From the NCBI GenBank assembly GCA_945872035.1, contig CAMBYA010000027.1, positions 1-13,734 on the forward strand: a stretch of DNA of 13,734 nt, written 5' to 3'. Both the position numbers and the translations under genes were made by a program. The notes beneath the pieces are model-generated. The model ran no database searches and was not told the origin of the DNA. It saw nothing but the letters and a program-made list of their open reading frames with translations. The stretch comes from Rhizobium sp. Q54. Lineage in GTDB: Bacteria > Pseudomonadota > Alphaproteobacteria > SMXS01. Shown here one piece after another: positions 7,018-13,734 of the stretch (position 1 is its first letter; each line of letters begins with the position of its first letter).

Positions 7018-7554
7018 TCAACTGACTTTGCGCCGCTTTGGTGCGCGGATGAACAGCATGAACAAGGCGAGCGGCCGTTTGAACGCAAGCAGGTAAAGGA
7101 TGTGCAAGGCAACGAACGCCACCAGGGCATTCGCAAACGCCTCGTGAACCTCCTCCACTACCTCTTCACCCTCATAACCCTCTTCATCATCGTGATTTAG
7201 CTGATAGGCCGCGGGCGGCGAGGGGCCAAATCCAACCGCCTTGCCCTGGTCCATCCAGATCCCCGTCATCGTTACGCCGATGAGACACAGCGCGATGCCG
7301 CTGAGCAGCGTTCGGCTTATGGCCGGATGTGTCGCGAGATTGCCGAGCTTCAGACCTTCGAAATGCGGATAAAACTTGCCCAGACCAAGCTGCGCCTCTC
7401 CCGCCGCAGCCCAGATCAATCGCAACAAGATGAAGGCCGCAACGCAGTAGCCAAGCCAGGAATGGATGATCCCGGCCTCACCGGTCGCGTAGGCCCCGAT
7501 CGCCAAGCTTGCCAGGCAGGCGTGAAAGATGCGCAGGCGTGAGAGCGTCGTCAT
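7018..7554 (-). CDS. Cytochrome b561-type di-heme membrane protein
   Basis: A 178-residue protein with four predicted membrane helices (~12-28, 33-51, 82-100, 140-158), of the bacterial cytochrome b561 / Ni,Fe-hydrogenase b-type cytochrome family. Such proteins pass electrons across or along the inner membrane through two b hemes. Candidate axial ligands are H11, H31 (HSWLGY), H137 (EVHEAFAN) and H151 (ALHILYL). Residues 121-136 before the last helix form a very acidic loop, which is also common in this family. A GAGGA site lies 4 bases before the ATG at 7554. It is downstream of the P-type ATPase on the same strand (66-base gap) and probably shares its transcript. Its electron donor and acceptor are unknown. 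It converges on arsA. Confidence 0.85.
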   Translation of the reverse strand: MTTLSRLRIFHACLASLAIGAYATGEAGIIHSWLGYCVAAFILLRLIWAAAGEAQLGLGKFYPHFEGLKLGNLATHPAISRTLLSGIALCLIGVTMTGIWMDQGKAVGFGPSPPAAYQLNHDDEEGYEGEEVVEEVHEAFANALVAFVALHILYLLAFKRPLALFMLFIRAPKRRKVS

Positions 7555-7620
7555 GGGGTCCTCATGATCTAGAAGGAGCCCCTTCCTACGCGCACAACGT
7601 CAGTACCGCATTGAGCAGCC

Positions 7621-10092
7621 TCAATGTCTCGGCGCGGCACTCTCCGCGACCCGCATGCGCATCAGCCAGGCAATGGAGGTAACGGCGAGCGTGGCGAACA
7701 CCGCCATCAGCCAGTCATCCAGATGCAACGGCGTCAGGTTCAACAACCTGCCGATCTGCGGCACCTGCACGAACAGAACCAGCGAGGCCAATGAAACGAT
7801 GATGACCCAACAAGCAGCACGGGTGCGAAGTCCGCTCAGCGCTGCTGTAATGCCTACGCTGCCGAACACCAGCACGACTACGGCAAGTGACCGCGCGTGA
7901 TCGACATCGTGGTATTCGCCCAGGCCGACGTCGTAGCCTACCAGCATCAGCAAGGTCAGGAGCAGGCTGACCACGCCAATGATCAGCCACTGCCGCCCGC
8001 CGAAGAAGCCTGCCTCGCGTGTTCTCCGGAGAGAACCGTCGGCGGAGACTTCCTGAAAGGCCAGGAGCGCCGTCGGATGGATGATCAGTTCCAGCCAGAC
8101 GATATGGATGGGAAGCAGCAGCAACGGATAGCCCGCCAGCGGGATGATGGCCGCGGAAAGCACCAGCGGGAAGTGGATCATCAGCAGGTAGGCGAAGCTC
8201 AGCCGGAGGTTCCTGTAGAGTTGTCCGCCCTCCGAGATGGCGTTGACGATCGTCCGGAAGTTGTCGTCGAGGAGCACGATCGAGGCCACCTCGCGAGCGC
8301 TTCTGGTGCCTCGCTCGCCCATGGCGATACCGATGTCGGCGGCCTGGAGCGCGGGCACGTCGTTCACGCCGTCGCCGGTCACGGCGACGATTTCGCCCCG
8401 CGCCTGGAGAGCCTTCACGAGGGTGAGCTTCTGGGAAGGCACGGCGCGAGCAATGACGTCGACCGATTGGAGACGTTCCCCATCGCCCTCGGCCAGAAGC
8501 CGATCCAGTTCATCTCCATCCAGAACGATCGGCCGTTTCCCGCCGATGCCGAGTTCCACCGCAACAGCCGCCGCGGTCGCAGGGTGATCGCCCGTCACCA
8601 TGATCACATGGATGCCGGCCTCTCCAGCCATGCGCACCGCATCCGCCACACCGTCGCGAACCGGATCCTCGAAGGCGAGGAGGCCGGCGAAGCCGTAGCC
8701 ACGCTCCGGCTCTCCGCCCAGCCAGCGGTCAGTCGCCATACGCAATTCGGCGCAAGCGATGACCTTGTGCGCGGTGCCGGCGAATTCGCCGACCCTGGCC
8801 ATCCAGTCGCGCCGCTCGGCTTCGGTCAGATGGCAGAGGCCGAGAATCGTCTCGGGGGCTCCCTTTACGGCGATGAGAACCTGCCCCGCGTCGTCGTCGA
8901 ACACGGCCGCTTCGCGAAGCCGGTCCTCGGTGAATGGATAAGTCGCGAGCCGTCGTTTGTCCGGAGCTGACGGCACACGGTCCAGGATCGCGGCATCGAG
9001 AGGGTCGCCACTGTCCGCTCGCGATGCGAGTGCAGCAAGGGCCATCACGTCCTGTTCATTGTGACCGGAGGCAGGAACGACATGCTGCAGGCTCAGCACG
9101 CCCTCGGTCAGCGTTCCCGTCTTGTCGGAGCAGATGCAGGTGATGCGGCCGATGTTCTCGACGACCACGCCCCTGCGAACCAGCGCCTGCCGCCTTGCGA
9201 GCCGATAGACGCCGACGCCCAGGAAGAACGTGAAGACGACCGGAAACTCCTCGGGGATTGCGGCGACGGCCAGCGTGACGGCACTCAGCAGGCCATCGAC
9301 GATGCCAAAGCCCTGCCGCACGCGGATCCATGCCAGCGCGACGCACAGTATGGCCGAGGCGATCACGAGGATTTTGACCAGCTGGCCAATCGCGAGTTGA
9401 AGCGGTGTGCGCCCGTGAGATCCCTCGACCGCCGAGCGCACGATCTCGCCATAAAGGGTCTCGGGTCCTGTGAATACGACGCGGATATGTGCCGTGCCGG
9501 TGAGAAGTCGCGAACCGGCGAAACCCCAGTGTGCGCCATCGACCGTGGCTTGTGCGGCCTCGGGGTCCGTGAGCGGTCTCTTTCGCACCGGGAACGCCTC
9601 TCCCGTCAGCGCGGCCTCGTCAGCCTGGAGGCCGTCGCCGCCCACGATGATCCCATCCGCCGGAAACGGCTCGCCCGGAGCAACGAGCACCAGATCTCCC
9701 GGTACCAGGGAAACGGCCGGCACCTTCGACTCGGCGCCGCCGCGCACGACCACGGCGAAGTCCGTGAGCCTGCTTCGCAGCCCGGTGGTCGAGGCCTGCG
9801 TGCGCTGGTGCAGGAACACATCCATGCCGAGAAGCGGCAAGATCGCCGCGAGCATGATCACCGCTTCCATTCGGTCGCCGATGGCAACGAACAATCCGCT
9901 CGTCACCAGCAGGAACCAGATCATCGGATCCGTCAGCGTATCCCGGAGTATCTGCCGCCAGCCTGCTGGCGCCGCTTCCACGATATTGTTGGCGCCGTAG
10001 AGGCCGCGGCGGCGGCTGGCCTCATCGATGGCCAGCCCTTCACCATCGGTGCGGAGGTCGATTTGCCGATCAAGCGGATATTGTCGTCGCAC
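7621..10092 (-). CDS. P-type cation-transporting ATPase (P2-like), ion unknown
   Basis: The 823-residue pump has an N-terminal cation-ATPase domain (~1-50), the actuator loop with LTGEA (162-166), M4 with PEEFP (280-284), phosphorylation site DKTGTLT with D323, and the hinge VTGDGVNDVPALQAADIG near 562-579. About ten membrane helices place it near the Ca2+/P2 pumps. M6 reads WLELIIHP at 666-673, where SERCA has WVNLVTDG, so the Asn and Asp ion ligands are E668 and H672; the M4 Glu is kept. The transported ion cannot be stated, and Ca2+ is not assured. The start is GTG at 10092, 1 base after the stress-protein stop, so translation is probably coupled. The cytochrome b561 gene follows. There are no heavy-metal CPC or N-terminal CXXC motifs, so it is not a typical Cu, Zn or Cd pump. 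Confidence 0.93.
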   Translation of the reverse strand: MRRQYPLDRQIDLRTDGEGLAIDEASRRRGLYGANNIVEAAPAGWRQILRDTLTDPMIWFLLVTSGLFVAIGDRMEAVIMLAAILPLLGMDVFLHQRTQASTTGLRSRLTDFAVVVRGGAESKVPAVSLVPGDLVLVAPGEPFPADGIIVGGDGLQADEAALTGEAFPVRKRPLTDPEAAQATVDGAHWGFAGSRLLTGTAHIRVVFTGPETLYGEIVRSAVEGSHGRTPLQLAIGQLVKILVIASAILCVALAWIRVRQGFGIVDGLLSAVTLAVAAIPEEFPVVFTFFLGVGVYRLARRQALVRRGVVVENIGRITCICSDKTGTLTEGVLSLQHVVPASGHNEQDVMALAALASRADSGDPLDAAILDRVPSAPDKRRLATYPFTEDRLREAAVFDDDAGQVLIAVKGAPETILGLCHLTEAERRDWMARVGEFAGTAHKVIACAELRMATDRWLGGEPERGYGFAGLLAFEDPVRDGVADAVRMAGEAGIHVIMVTGDHPATAAAVAVELGIGGKRPIVLDGDELDRLLAEGDGERLQSVDVIARAVPSQKLTLVKALQARGEIVAVTGDGVNDVPALQAADIGIAMGERGTRSAREVASIVLLDDNFRTIVNAISEGGQLYRNLRLSFAYLLMIHFPLVLSAAIIPLAGYPLLLLPIHIVWLELIIHPTALLAFQEVSADGSLRRTREAGFFGGRQWLIIGVVSLLLTLLMLVGYDVGLGEYHDVDHARSLAVVVLVFGSVGITAALSGLRTRAACWVIIVSLASLVLFVQVPQIGRLLNLTPLHLDDWLMAVFATLAVTSIAWLMRMRVAESAAPRH

Positions 10093-10093
10093 G

Positions 10094-10528
10094 TCAGGCT
10101 ACCGGCCAGTCTCGCACGACCATCACCGAACACGGCGCGTGCCGCACCACGCGGGCCGCATTGGAGCCGATCAGATAATCCTTCATCTCGGGTCGGTGCG
10201 AGGCCATGACGATGAGATCGACACCCAACTCTCGCGCGGCCGAAAGTATCTCGGCGTAGATCGAGCCCTCTCGCACGATCAACTCGCCTGGAACATCTGG
10301 CGGCACCAAGCGCACGCGCAACCCCGCCAGCTCGCTTTCCATCTCATCCAGGCGGAACGCAAAAATACCGGGCGCCAGGGAAAGGGCGAGCGCCTGAGAG
10401 GTTGGCATTACAGTCATGAGTGTCAAACGCGCGTCATCTCGTTTGGCAGCCTCCGCGGCTACCGGGAGCGCACGAGCCCAGGAGGTTGCCTCCTGAAGAT
10501 CGACCGGCACCATTATGTGCTTGAACAT
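10094..10528 (-). CDS. Universal stress protein, UspA family
   Basis: A 144-residue single-domain UspA-fold protein. The N-terminal strand FKHIMVPVDL and C-terminal GSNAARVVRHAPCSVMVV are typical. The usual ATP-binding G-x2-G is replaced by SHRPEMKDYLIGS (~115-127): GS remains but the two leading glycines are missing, so ATP binding is doubtful. The frame extends to 10555, but the ATG at 10528 has a good GGAGAG site 3 to 4 bases upstream and gives the canonical N-terminus. It is the first gene of a minus-strand unit with the P-type ATPase (1-base gap) and the b561 cytochrome. Usp proteins often respond to starvation, redox or low-oxygen stress; its role here may be to regulate or accompany the pump, which is inference only. 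Confidence 0.9.
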   Translation of the reverse strand: MFKHIMVPVDLQEATSWARALPVAAEAAKRDDARLTLMTVMPTSQALALSLAPGIFAFRLDEMESELAGLRVRLVPPDVPGELIVREGSIYAEILSAARELGVDLIVMASHRPEMKDYLIGSNAARVVRHAPCSVMVVRDWPVA

Positions 10529-10778
10529 GAACTCTCCCCGGTGTTCTGCCGCCATGGCGCGGATGATAGCCTAATCGGCGGTCAGTTCGATGGTTTCGAT
10601 CCCCTCGCCCGCGGCGCCTCTTGTAGCGGCGCTGGTGCCGCTGTTCGGCCTGCAGGGCGAACCACAGCGGTATTGCCCATTATCGCCATCTCCAGCAGAT
10701 GGCGCGGCAAGGCCAGTTCACATCGTAAGGGGAGGGATCAGGTTCGCCAGAGTCCAGCAAGATCAAGGACATCGTTTC
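10529..10778. other. Non-coding gap between stress-protein gene and tRNA-Ala
   Basis: This 250-base stretch is the longest gap without a gene. It must contain the promoter of the minus-strand stress-protein unit. A TATCAT -10 candidate reads on the minus strand at 10563..10568, but no good -35 accompanies it. It also holds an acr3-like fragment (10629..10664), listed separately. Several frames are open across it but none has a ribosome site or recognisable protein. Confidence 0.6.
10629..10664 (+). pseudogene. Possible acr3 relic (short fragment)
   Basis: By hand alignment without gaps, 30 of 36 bases match acr3 bases 4782..4817. The matching frame reads ALVPLFGLQGEP against TLVLLFGFQGEQ of the intact permease. 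Similarity fades on both sides (about 9 of 21 bases upstream). It lies between the tRNA and the stress-protein gene. It may be the remains of an older arsenite permease copy, or a chance match between GC-rich sequences. Confidence 0.35.
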
Positions 10779-10854
<76 letters not shown>

Positions 10855-10866
10855 GACCGGCGAAAC

Positions 10867-10902
10867 GGCGCGCACCTTGTGACGGCGCGCCCCCAAAGTC
10901 AA
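10867..10902 (-). promoter_or_regulatory. Putative tRNA-Ala promoter region
   Basis: On the minus strand TTGACT (10902..10897) is a good -35 about 43 bases before the tRNA 5' end. The matching -10 position reads CAAGGT (10879..10874), which is poor. An inverted repeat GGCGCGC/GCGCGCC (10867..10873 and 10885..10891) overlaps it. The -35 is convincing; the rest is tentative. Confidence 0.4.
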
Positions 10903-11010
10903 GCGCCGACCGCGCCCTTGCCGCTCATGCATGCCCGCGGGGAATTCACCGCACTTGCGCGCGGCGTCCGCCCCATATTAAACCTGCCGCACAACGGACG
11001 GGAAATGCCA

Positions 11011-11310
11011 ATGAACGCCCTCGCGACGCTCATCTATCTGGTCGGCCAGGTCCTGATCTGGATGCTCATCATCTGGGCGGTGATGGGCTGGCTGATCACC
11101 TTCAACGTCATCAACGCGCGCAACCCGTTCGTGCAGAGCGTGATGAGCTCGCTGGAGGCGCTGTTCACGCCCCTGCTGCGGCCGATCCGGCGCTACCTGC
11201 CGAATTTCGGCGGCATCGACTTCTCGCCGATCGTGCTGGTGATCATCATCATCGTGGTGCAGACGCTGCTGCTGGACGACCTGCTGCCGCTGCTGCGCCG
11301 CATGCTTTGA
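11011..11310 (+). CDS. yggT: YggT-family small membrane protein
   Basis: A 99-residue inner-membrane protein with one YggT repeat: a helix at about residues 6-30, the conserved segment LLRPIRRYLPNFGGIDFSPI (~55-74), and a second helix at ~75-92. Proteobacterial YggT proteins often have two such repeats; the single-repeat, ~100-residue form is usual in alphaproteobacteria. Function is poorly known, with links to osmotic stress and cell division or envelope in other bacteria. The ATG at 11011 is chosen because GGGAA lies 6 bases upstream; an in-frame ATG at 11005 lacks such a site, and the open frame back to 10879 has no support. Its stop overlaps the next start as TTGA, so it is in an operon with yggU and folD. 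Confidence 0.88.
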   Translation: MNALATLIYLVGQVLIWMLIIWAVMGWLITFNVINARNPFVQSVMSSLEALFTPLLRPIRRYLPNFGGIDFSPIVLVIIIIVVQTLLLDDLLPLLRRML

Positions 11311-11624
11311 TCGGCCGCGCCGCGCCGGACGGCCTGATCGTGCCGGTGCGGCTGACGCCGAAGGCGTCGCGCGATGCCATCGAGGGGTTGCGCGAGGACG
11401 CGGCGGGCGGCCGGGTGCTGGCGGTGAAGGTCACCGCCGTGCCGGAGAAGGGCAAGGCCAACGCGGCGCTGGAAAAGCTGCTCGCCAGGGCGCTGGGCGT
11501 GGCGGGCGGCCGGGTCGAGGTGGTCGGCGGGCTGACCTCGCGCAACAAGGACGTGCTGGTGCGCGGCGATCCGGCGGAGATCATGGCGGCGCTGGAGAAA
11601 CTGATTGGAGAACAGGGTGTCTGA
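11307..11624 (+). CDS. yggU: DUF167 / YggU-family protein
   Basis: A 105-residue small soluble protein of the DUF167 (YggU) family. The hallmark pieces are present: [12 protein letters not shown] at ~14-25, [19 protein letters not shown] at ~42-60, and [11 protein letters not shown] at ~74-84. The molecular function is unknown. The gene commonly sits next to yggT, and in alphaproteobacteria also next to folD, as here. The start is TTG at 11307, overlapping the yggT stop (TTGA). There is no clear Shine-Dalgarno site, so reinitiation after yggT is likely. The next candidate, GTG at 11340, would remove the first beta strand. The stop lies 8 bases inside folD. Confidence 0.88.
   Translation: MIGRAAPDGLIVPVRLTPKASRDAIEGLREDAAGGRVLAVKVTAVPEKGKANAALEKLLARALGVAGGRVEVVGGLTSRNKDVLVRGDPAEIMAALEKLIGEQGV
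11607..11610 (+). promoter_or_regulatory. Shine-Dalgarno site deciding the folD GTG start
   Basis: GGAG ends 6 bases before GTG at 11617 and inside the end of yggU. It favours GTG 11617 over the in-frame TTG at 11605. Confidence 0.65.
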
Positions 11625-12507
11625 AGCGGCGATCATCGACGGCAAGGCGTTCGCGGCCAATCTGCGCGCCAGGGTGGCGACGCAGGTCGCGGCGCTGAAG
11701 GCGGATCACGGCCTCACGCCCGGCCTCGCCGTGGTGCTGGTGGGCGCCGACCCGGCCAGCGAGATCTATGTGCGCAACAAGCACGCCCAGACCATCGAGG
11801 CCGGCATGAACTCGTTCGAGTTCAAGCGTCCCGCCGACATCACCCAGGACGCGCTGCTGGGCCTGGTGCGCGAGCTCAATGCCGATTCCCGCGTCCACGG
11901 CATCCTGGTGCAGCTGCCGCTGCCCAAGCCGCTGGTCGAGCAGCCGGTCACCCAGGCCATCGATCCGGACAAGGACGTCGACGGCCTGCATGTGATCAAC
12001 GCCGGGCGACTGGCGAGCGGCCTGCCCGGCCTGTTCCCGTGCACGCCGTCGGGCTGCATGATGCTGATCGCGGATCAGCTGGGCGACGACCTGTCGGGCA
12101 GGCGCGCCATCGTGCTGGGCCGCTCCAACCTGGTGGGCAAGCCCATCGCCCAGATGCTGCTGCGCGCCAACGCCACGGTCACCATGGCCCATTCCCGCAC
12201 CGACGACCTGCCGGCCGAATGCCGCCGCGCCGACATCGTCGTCGCCGCCGTCGGCAAGCCGGAAATGGTGCGCGGCGGCTGGATCAAGCACGGCGCCGTG
12301 GTGATCGACGTGGGCATCAACCGCATCCCCAAGGACGGCGGCGGCACCCGCGTGGTCGGCGACGTGTGTTTCTCGGAAGCCAAGGAACGGGCGGCGGCGA
12401 TCACCCCGGTCCCCGGCGGCGTCGGCCCCATGACCATCGCGACATTGCTGCACAATACCGTGATCGCGGCGTGCCGGCAGGCGGGCGTTGCGGAGCCGAA
12501 GGTTTAG
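11617..12507 (+). CDS. folD: Bifunctional methylenetetrahydrofolate dehydrogenase / methenyltetrahydrofolate cyclohydrolase
   Basis: The 296-residue FolD interconverts 5,10-methylene-THF and 10-formyl-THF in two steps using NADP+, in the cytoplasm, supplying one-carbon units for purines and formyl-Met. Signatures are present: [14 protein letters not shown] holding the catalytic Lys (~residue 55), [30 protein letters not shown], the nucleotide-binding [11 protein letters not shown], and the C-terminal [18 protein letters not shown]. Length is typical (about 285-300). The frame opens at TTG 11605, but GTG 11617 gives the standard N-terminus, [13 protein letters not shown], with GGAG 6 bases upstream. 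It overlaps yggU by 8 bases and is the last gene of the yggT–yggU–folD unit. Codon use is strongly GC at third positions. Confidence 0.97.
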   Translation: MSEAAIIDGKAFAANLRARVATQVAALKADHGLTPGLAVVLVGADPASEIYVRNKHAQTIEAGMNSFEFKRPADITQDALLGLVRELNADSRVHGILVQLPLPKPLVEQPVTQAIDPDKDVDGLHVINAGRLASGLPGLFPCTPSGCMMLIADQLGDDLSGRRAIVLGRSNLVGKPIAQMLLRANATVTMAHSRTDDLPAECRRADIVVAAVGKPEMVRGGWIKHGAVVIDVGINRIPKDGGGTRVVGDVCFSEAKERAAAITPVPGGVGPMTIATLLHNTVIAACRQAGVAEPKV

Positions 12508-12533
12508 ACTGAGTCCTCCTGCACAGGATCGTC

Positions 12534-13031
12534 ATGTCTCATTCAACGATCTACTGGATCGACGGCGTGTCGTCGGGACGGCTTGCCATCATGGCGCGGC
12601 CGAGGGCGGGCGATTGGCTGGATGATGAGATCGCCAATTGGGCGGTGGAAGGCGTCCGCGCCGTCGTCAGACTCTTGGAACGGGACGAGATTGAAGATCT
12701 CGACCTCGGCGGCGAGGCGACGGCCTGTCTCTCGCATGGCATCGAGTTGATTGATTTCCCGATACCTGACCGGGGCGTCCCCTCATCCCGAAATGACACG
12801 ATTGCGCTTGCCAGAGTATTGGCAGGGCGCTTGTCGAGAGGTCAGGGTGTAGCGGTGCATTGCCGAGCCGGTATCGGCCGGTCTTCACTCATCGCGGCAT
12901 GCACTATGCGCTGCCTCGGGATGAATGTAGCCAAGGCGTTCGATCTGATCACCAAGGCACGTGGGCTTCCCGTTCCGGACACGGAAGACCAGCGCCGGTG
13001 GGCGGTTTCGTTCGGCGAAGCCTTCGACTAA
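12534..13031 (+). CDS. Dual-specificity-type protein phosphatase
   Basis: A 165-residue cysteine phosphatase of the dual-specificity/tyrosine phosphatase fold. The P-loop HCRAGIGRSS places nucleophile C110 and R116 (CX5R), and D79 in IPDRG is the likely general acid about 30 residues upstream. Substrate is unknown; such bacterial proteins may act on phospho-Tyr/Ser/Thr or on phosphoinositides or nucleotides. An AGGA site lies 5 bases before the ATG at 12534, and folD ends 26 bases upstream, so read-through is possible. Codon use differs from folD, with many AT-ending or rare codons (AGA, TTG, ATT, GTA), suggesting a different origin. No kinase partner is in the window. Confidence 0.87.
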   Translation: MSHSTIYWIDGVSSGRLAIMARPRAGDWLDDEIANWAVEGVRAVVRLLERDEIEDLDLGGEATACLSHGIELIDFPIPDRGVPSSRNDTIALARVLAGRLSRGQGVAVHCRAGIGRSSLIAACTMRCLGMNVAKAFDLITKARGLPVPDTEDQRRWAVSFGEAFD

Positions 13032-13072
13032 GGCCCTTGGGAAAACCGTACCGGGTATTCAATCACTCACCT

Positions 13073-13167
13073 AGCCGTGCCTTCGCGAGCGAAGCGACGC
13101 GATCCAGCCGTGCCGTTGACGGTTGTGTGGCAGCGTGCCCGGGCTGCTTTGCTATGCTCGCGGAAGC
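13073..13167. repeat. Degenerate dispersed stem-loop repeat
   Basis: The left arm around 13080..13105 (core GCGAGCGAAGCGAC followed by GCGATCCAG) resembles a dispersed hairpin repeat frequent in GC-rich proteobacterial intergenic regions, often mis-called as a protein with SEAT-like peptides. A degraded complementary arm lies at about 13144..13167 (GCTTTGCT, then GCTCGCGGAAG). It sits between the converging phosphatase gene and argG and may form a large imperfect hairpin. AGCCGTGCC is repeated directly at 13073 and 13106. Repeat identity is from memory. Confidence 0.4.
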
Positions 13168-13176
13168 GGCGCGTTT

Positions 13177-13734
13177 TTATCTCTGGTCCCGCTGGCCCAG
13201 CAGCCGCAGCCGCAGGGCGTTCAGCTTGATGAAGCCGGCGGCATCCCGCTGGTCGTAGACGGCGTCTTCCTCGAAGGTCACGTGCTGCAGCGAATAGAGC
13301 GTGTTGGGCGACTTGCGGCCCACCACCGTCGCGCTGCCCTTGTAGAGCTTCAGCCGCACGGTGCCGGCGACCTTCTCCTGGCTCTGGTCGATCAGCGCCT
13401 GCAGCATCCGGCGCTCCGGGCTGAACCAGAAGCCGTTGTAGATCAGCTCGGCATAGCGCGGCGCCAGTTCGTCCTTCAGATGCGCGGCGCCGCGATCGAG
13501 CGTCAGCGTCTCGATGCCGCGGTGCGCGATCGAATAGATCGTGCCGCCCGGCGTCTCGTACATGCCGCGGCTCTTCATGCCGACGAAGCGGTTCTCGACG
13601 AGGTCCACGCGGCCGATGCCGTGCTTGCCGCCCAGTTTGTTCAGGGTCTTCAGCACGCCGCCGGGGGTGAGGGCCTTGCCGTTCACGGCCACGCAGTTGC
13701 CCTTTACGAAGTCGAGCTCCACATACTCCGCCTT
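13177..13734 (-). CDS. argG: Argininosuccinate synthase, 5'-truncated by window edge
   Basis: The C-terminal 185 residues of ArgG, open at the right edge; the gene begins beyond base 13734. ArgG joins citrulline and aspartate with ATP to make argininosuccinate in arginine biosynthesis. Recognisable parts are [12 protein letters not shown] at the edge, [47 protein letters not shown], the [10 protein letters not shown] segment, and [16 protein letters not shown]. The GTG at 13722 is an internal Val codon and not the start. Expected full length is about 400 residues, so roughly the first 215-220 are missing, including the N-terminal ATP-binding motif. It ends with TAA and converges on the phosphatase gene. 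Confidence 0.96.
   Translation of the reverse strand, partial: KAEYVELDFVKGNCVAVNGKALTPGGVLKTLNKLGGKHGIGRVDLVENRFVGMKSRGMYETPGGTIYSIAHRGIETLTLDRGAAHLKDELAPRYAELIYNGFWFSPERRMLQALIDQSQEKVAGTVRLKLYKGSATVVGRKSPNTLYSLQHVTFEEDAVYDQRDAAGFIKLNALRLRLLGQRDQR

Noticed and set aside
7572..7585. GAAGG-agcc-CCTTC hairpin between the ATPase and cytochrome genes
   Set aside because: The stem is 5 bp with no T-tract; it does not separate the two genes into different transcripts.
7897..10209. Long + strand open frames over the ATPase gene
   Set aside because: They are mirror frames of the P-type ATPase, His/Arg/Asp-rich, without protein family features.
13155..13178. CGCG...CGCG followed by TTTTT as a terminator for the phosphatase gene
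   Set aside because: The stem is short and the pairing ambiguous; the T-run overlaps the argG stop, so I did not list it.

Overview
The window looks like a GC-rich alphaproteobacterial chromosome. The case rests on very GC-rich third codon positions, the yggT–yggU–folD order on the right, and a CCA-encoding tRNA-Ala. Genus cannot be told. Both ends are cut genes: hcp on the left (first ~160 residues missing) and argG on the right (N-terminal part missing). No stretch above 300 bases lacks a gene; the longest gap is 10529..10778. I see no CRISPR array, insertion sequence, integrase or riboswitch.

Left part (1..2040): the 3' part of hcp (hybrid cluster protein) converges on a formate/nitrite channel gene. 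A strong hairpin lies between them.

Arsenic operon (2200..6940, + strand): arsR, an arsI-type gene, a low-molecular-weight-phosphatase-type arsC, a glutaredoxin-type arsC, acr3 and arsA are packed with 4-base overlaps or gaps of at most 20 bases. A palindromic operator overlaps the only clear promoter. Together they would sense As(III), cleave methyl- or aromatic arsenicals to As(III), reduce As(V) by two unrelated enzymes, and export As(III) through an ATP-driven Acr3/ArsA pump. No arsM or arsD is present.

Minus-strand trio (10528..7018): a universal stress protein, a ten-helix P-type cation ATPase starting 1 base after the stress-protein stop, and a b561-type di-heme membrane cytochrome. 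The ATPase carries Glu and His where calcium pumps have Asn and Asp in M6, so its ion is uncertain.

Right part (10779..13734): tRNA-Ala(CGC) on the minus strand, then yggT, yggU and folD overlapping on the + strand, a dual-specificity-type phosphatase with different codon use, a degenerate dispersed repeat, and argG on the minus strand. Everything on the 3' side of the tRNA is accessory in character and everything on the other side is mostly housekeeping, as expected at a genomic island edge. A short acr3-like fragment sits just beside the tRNA.
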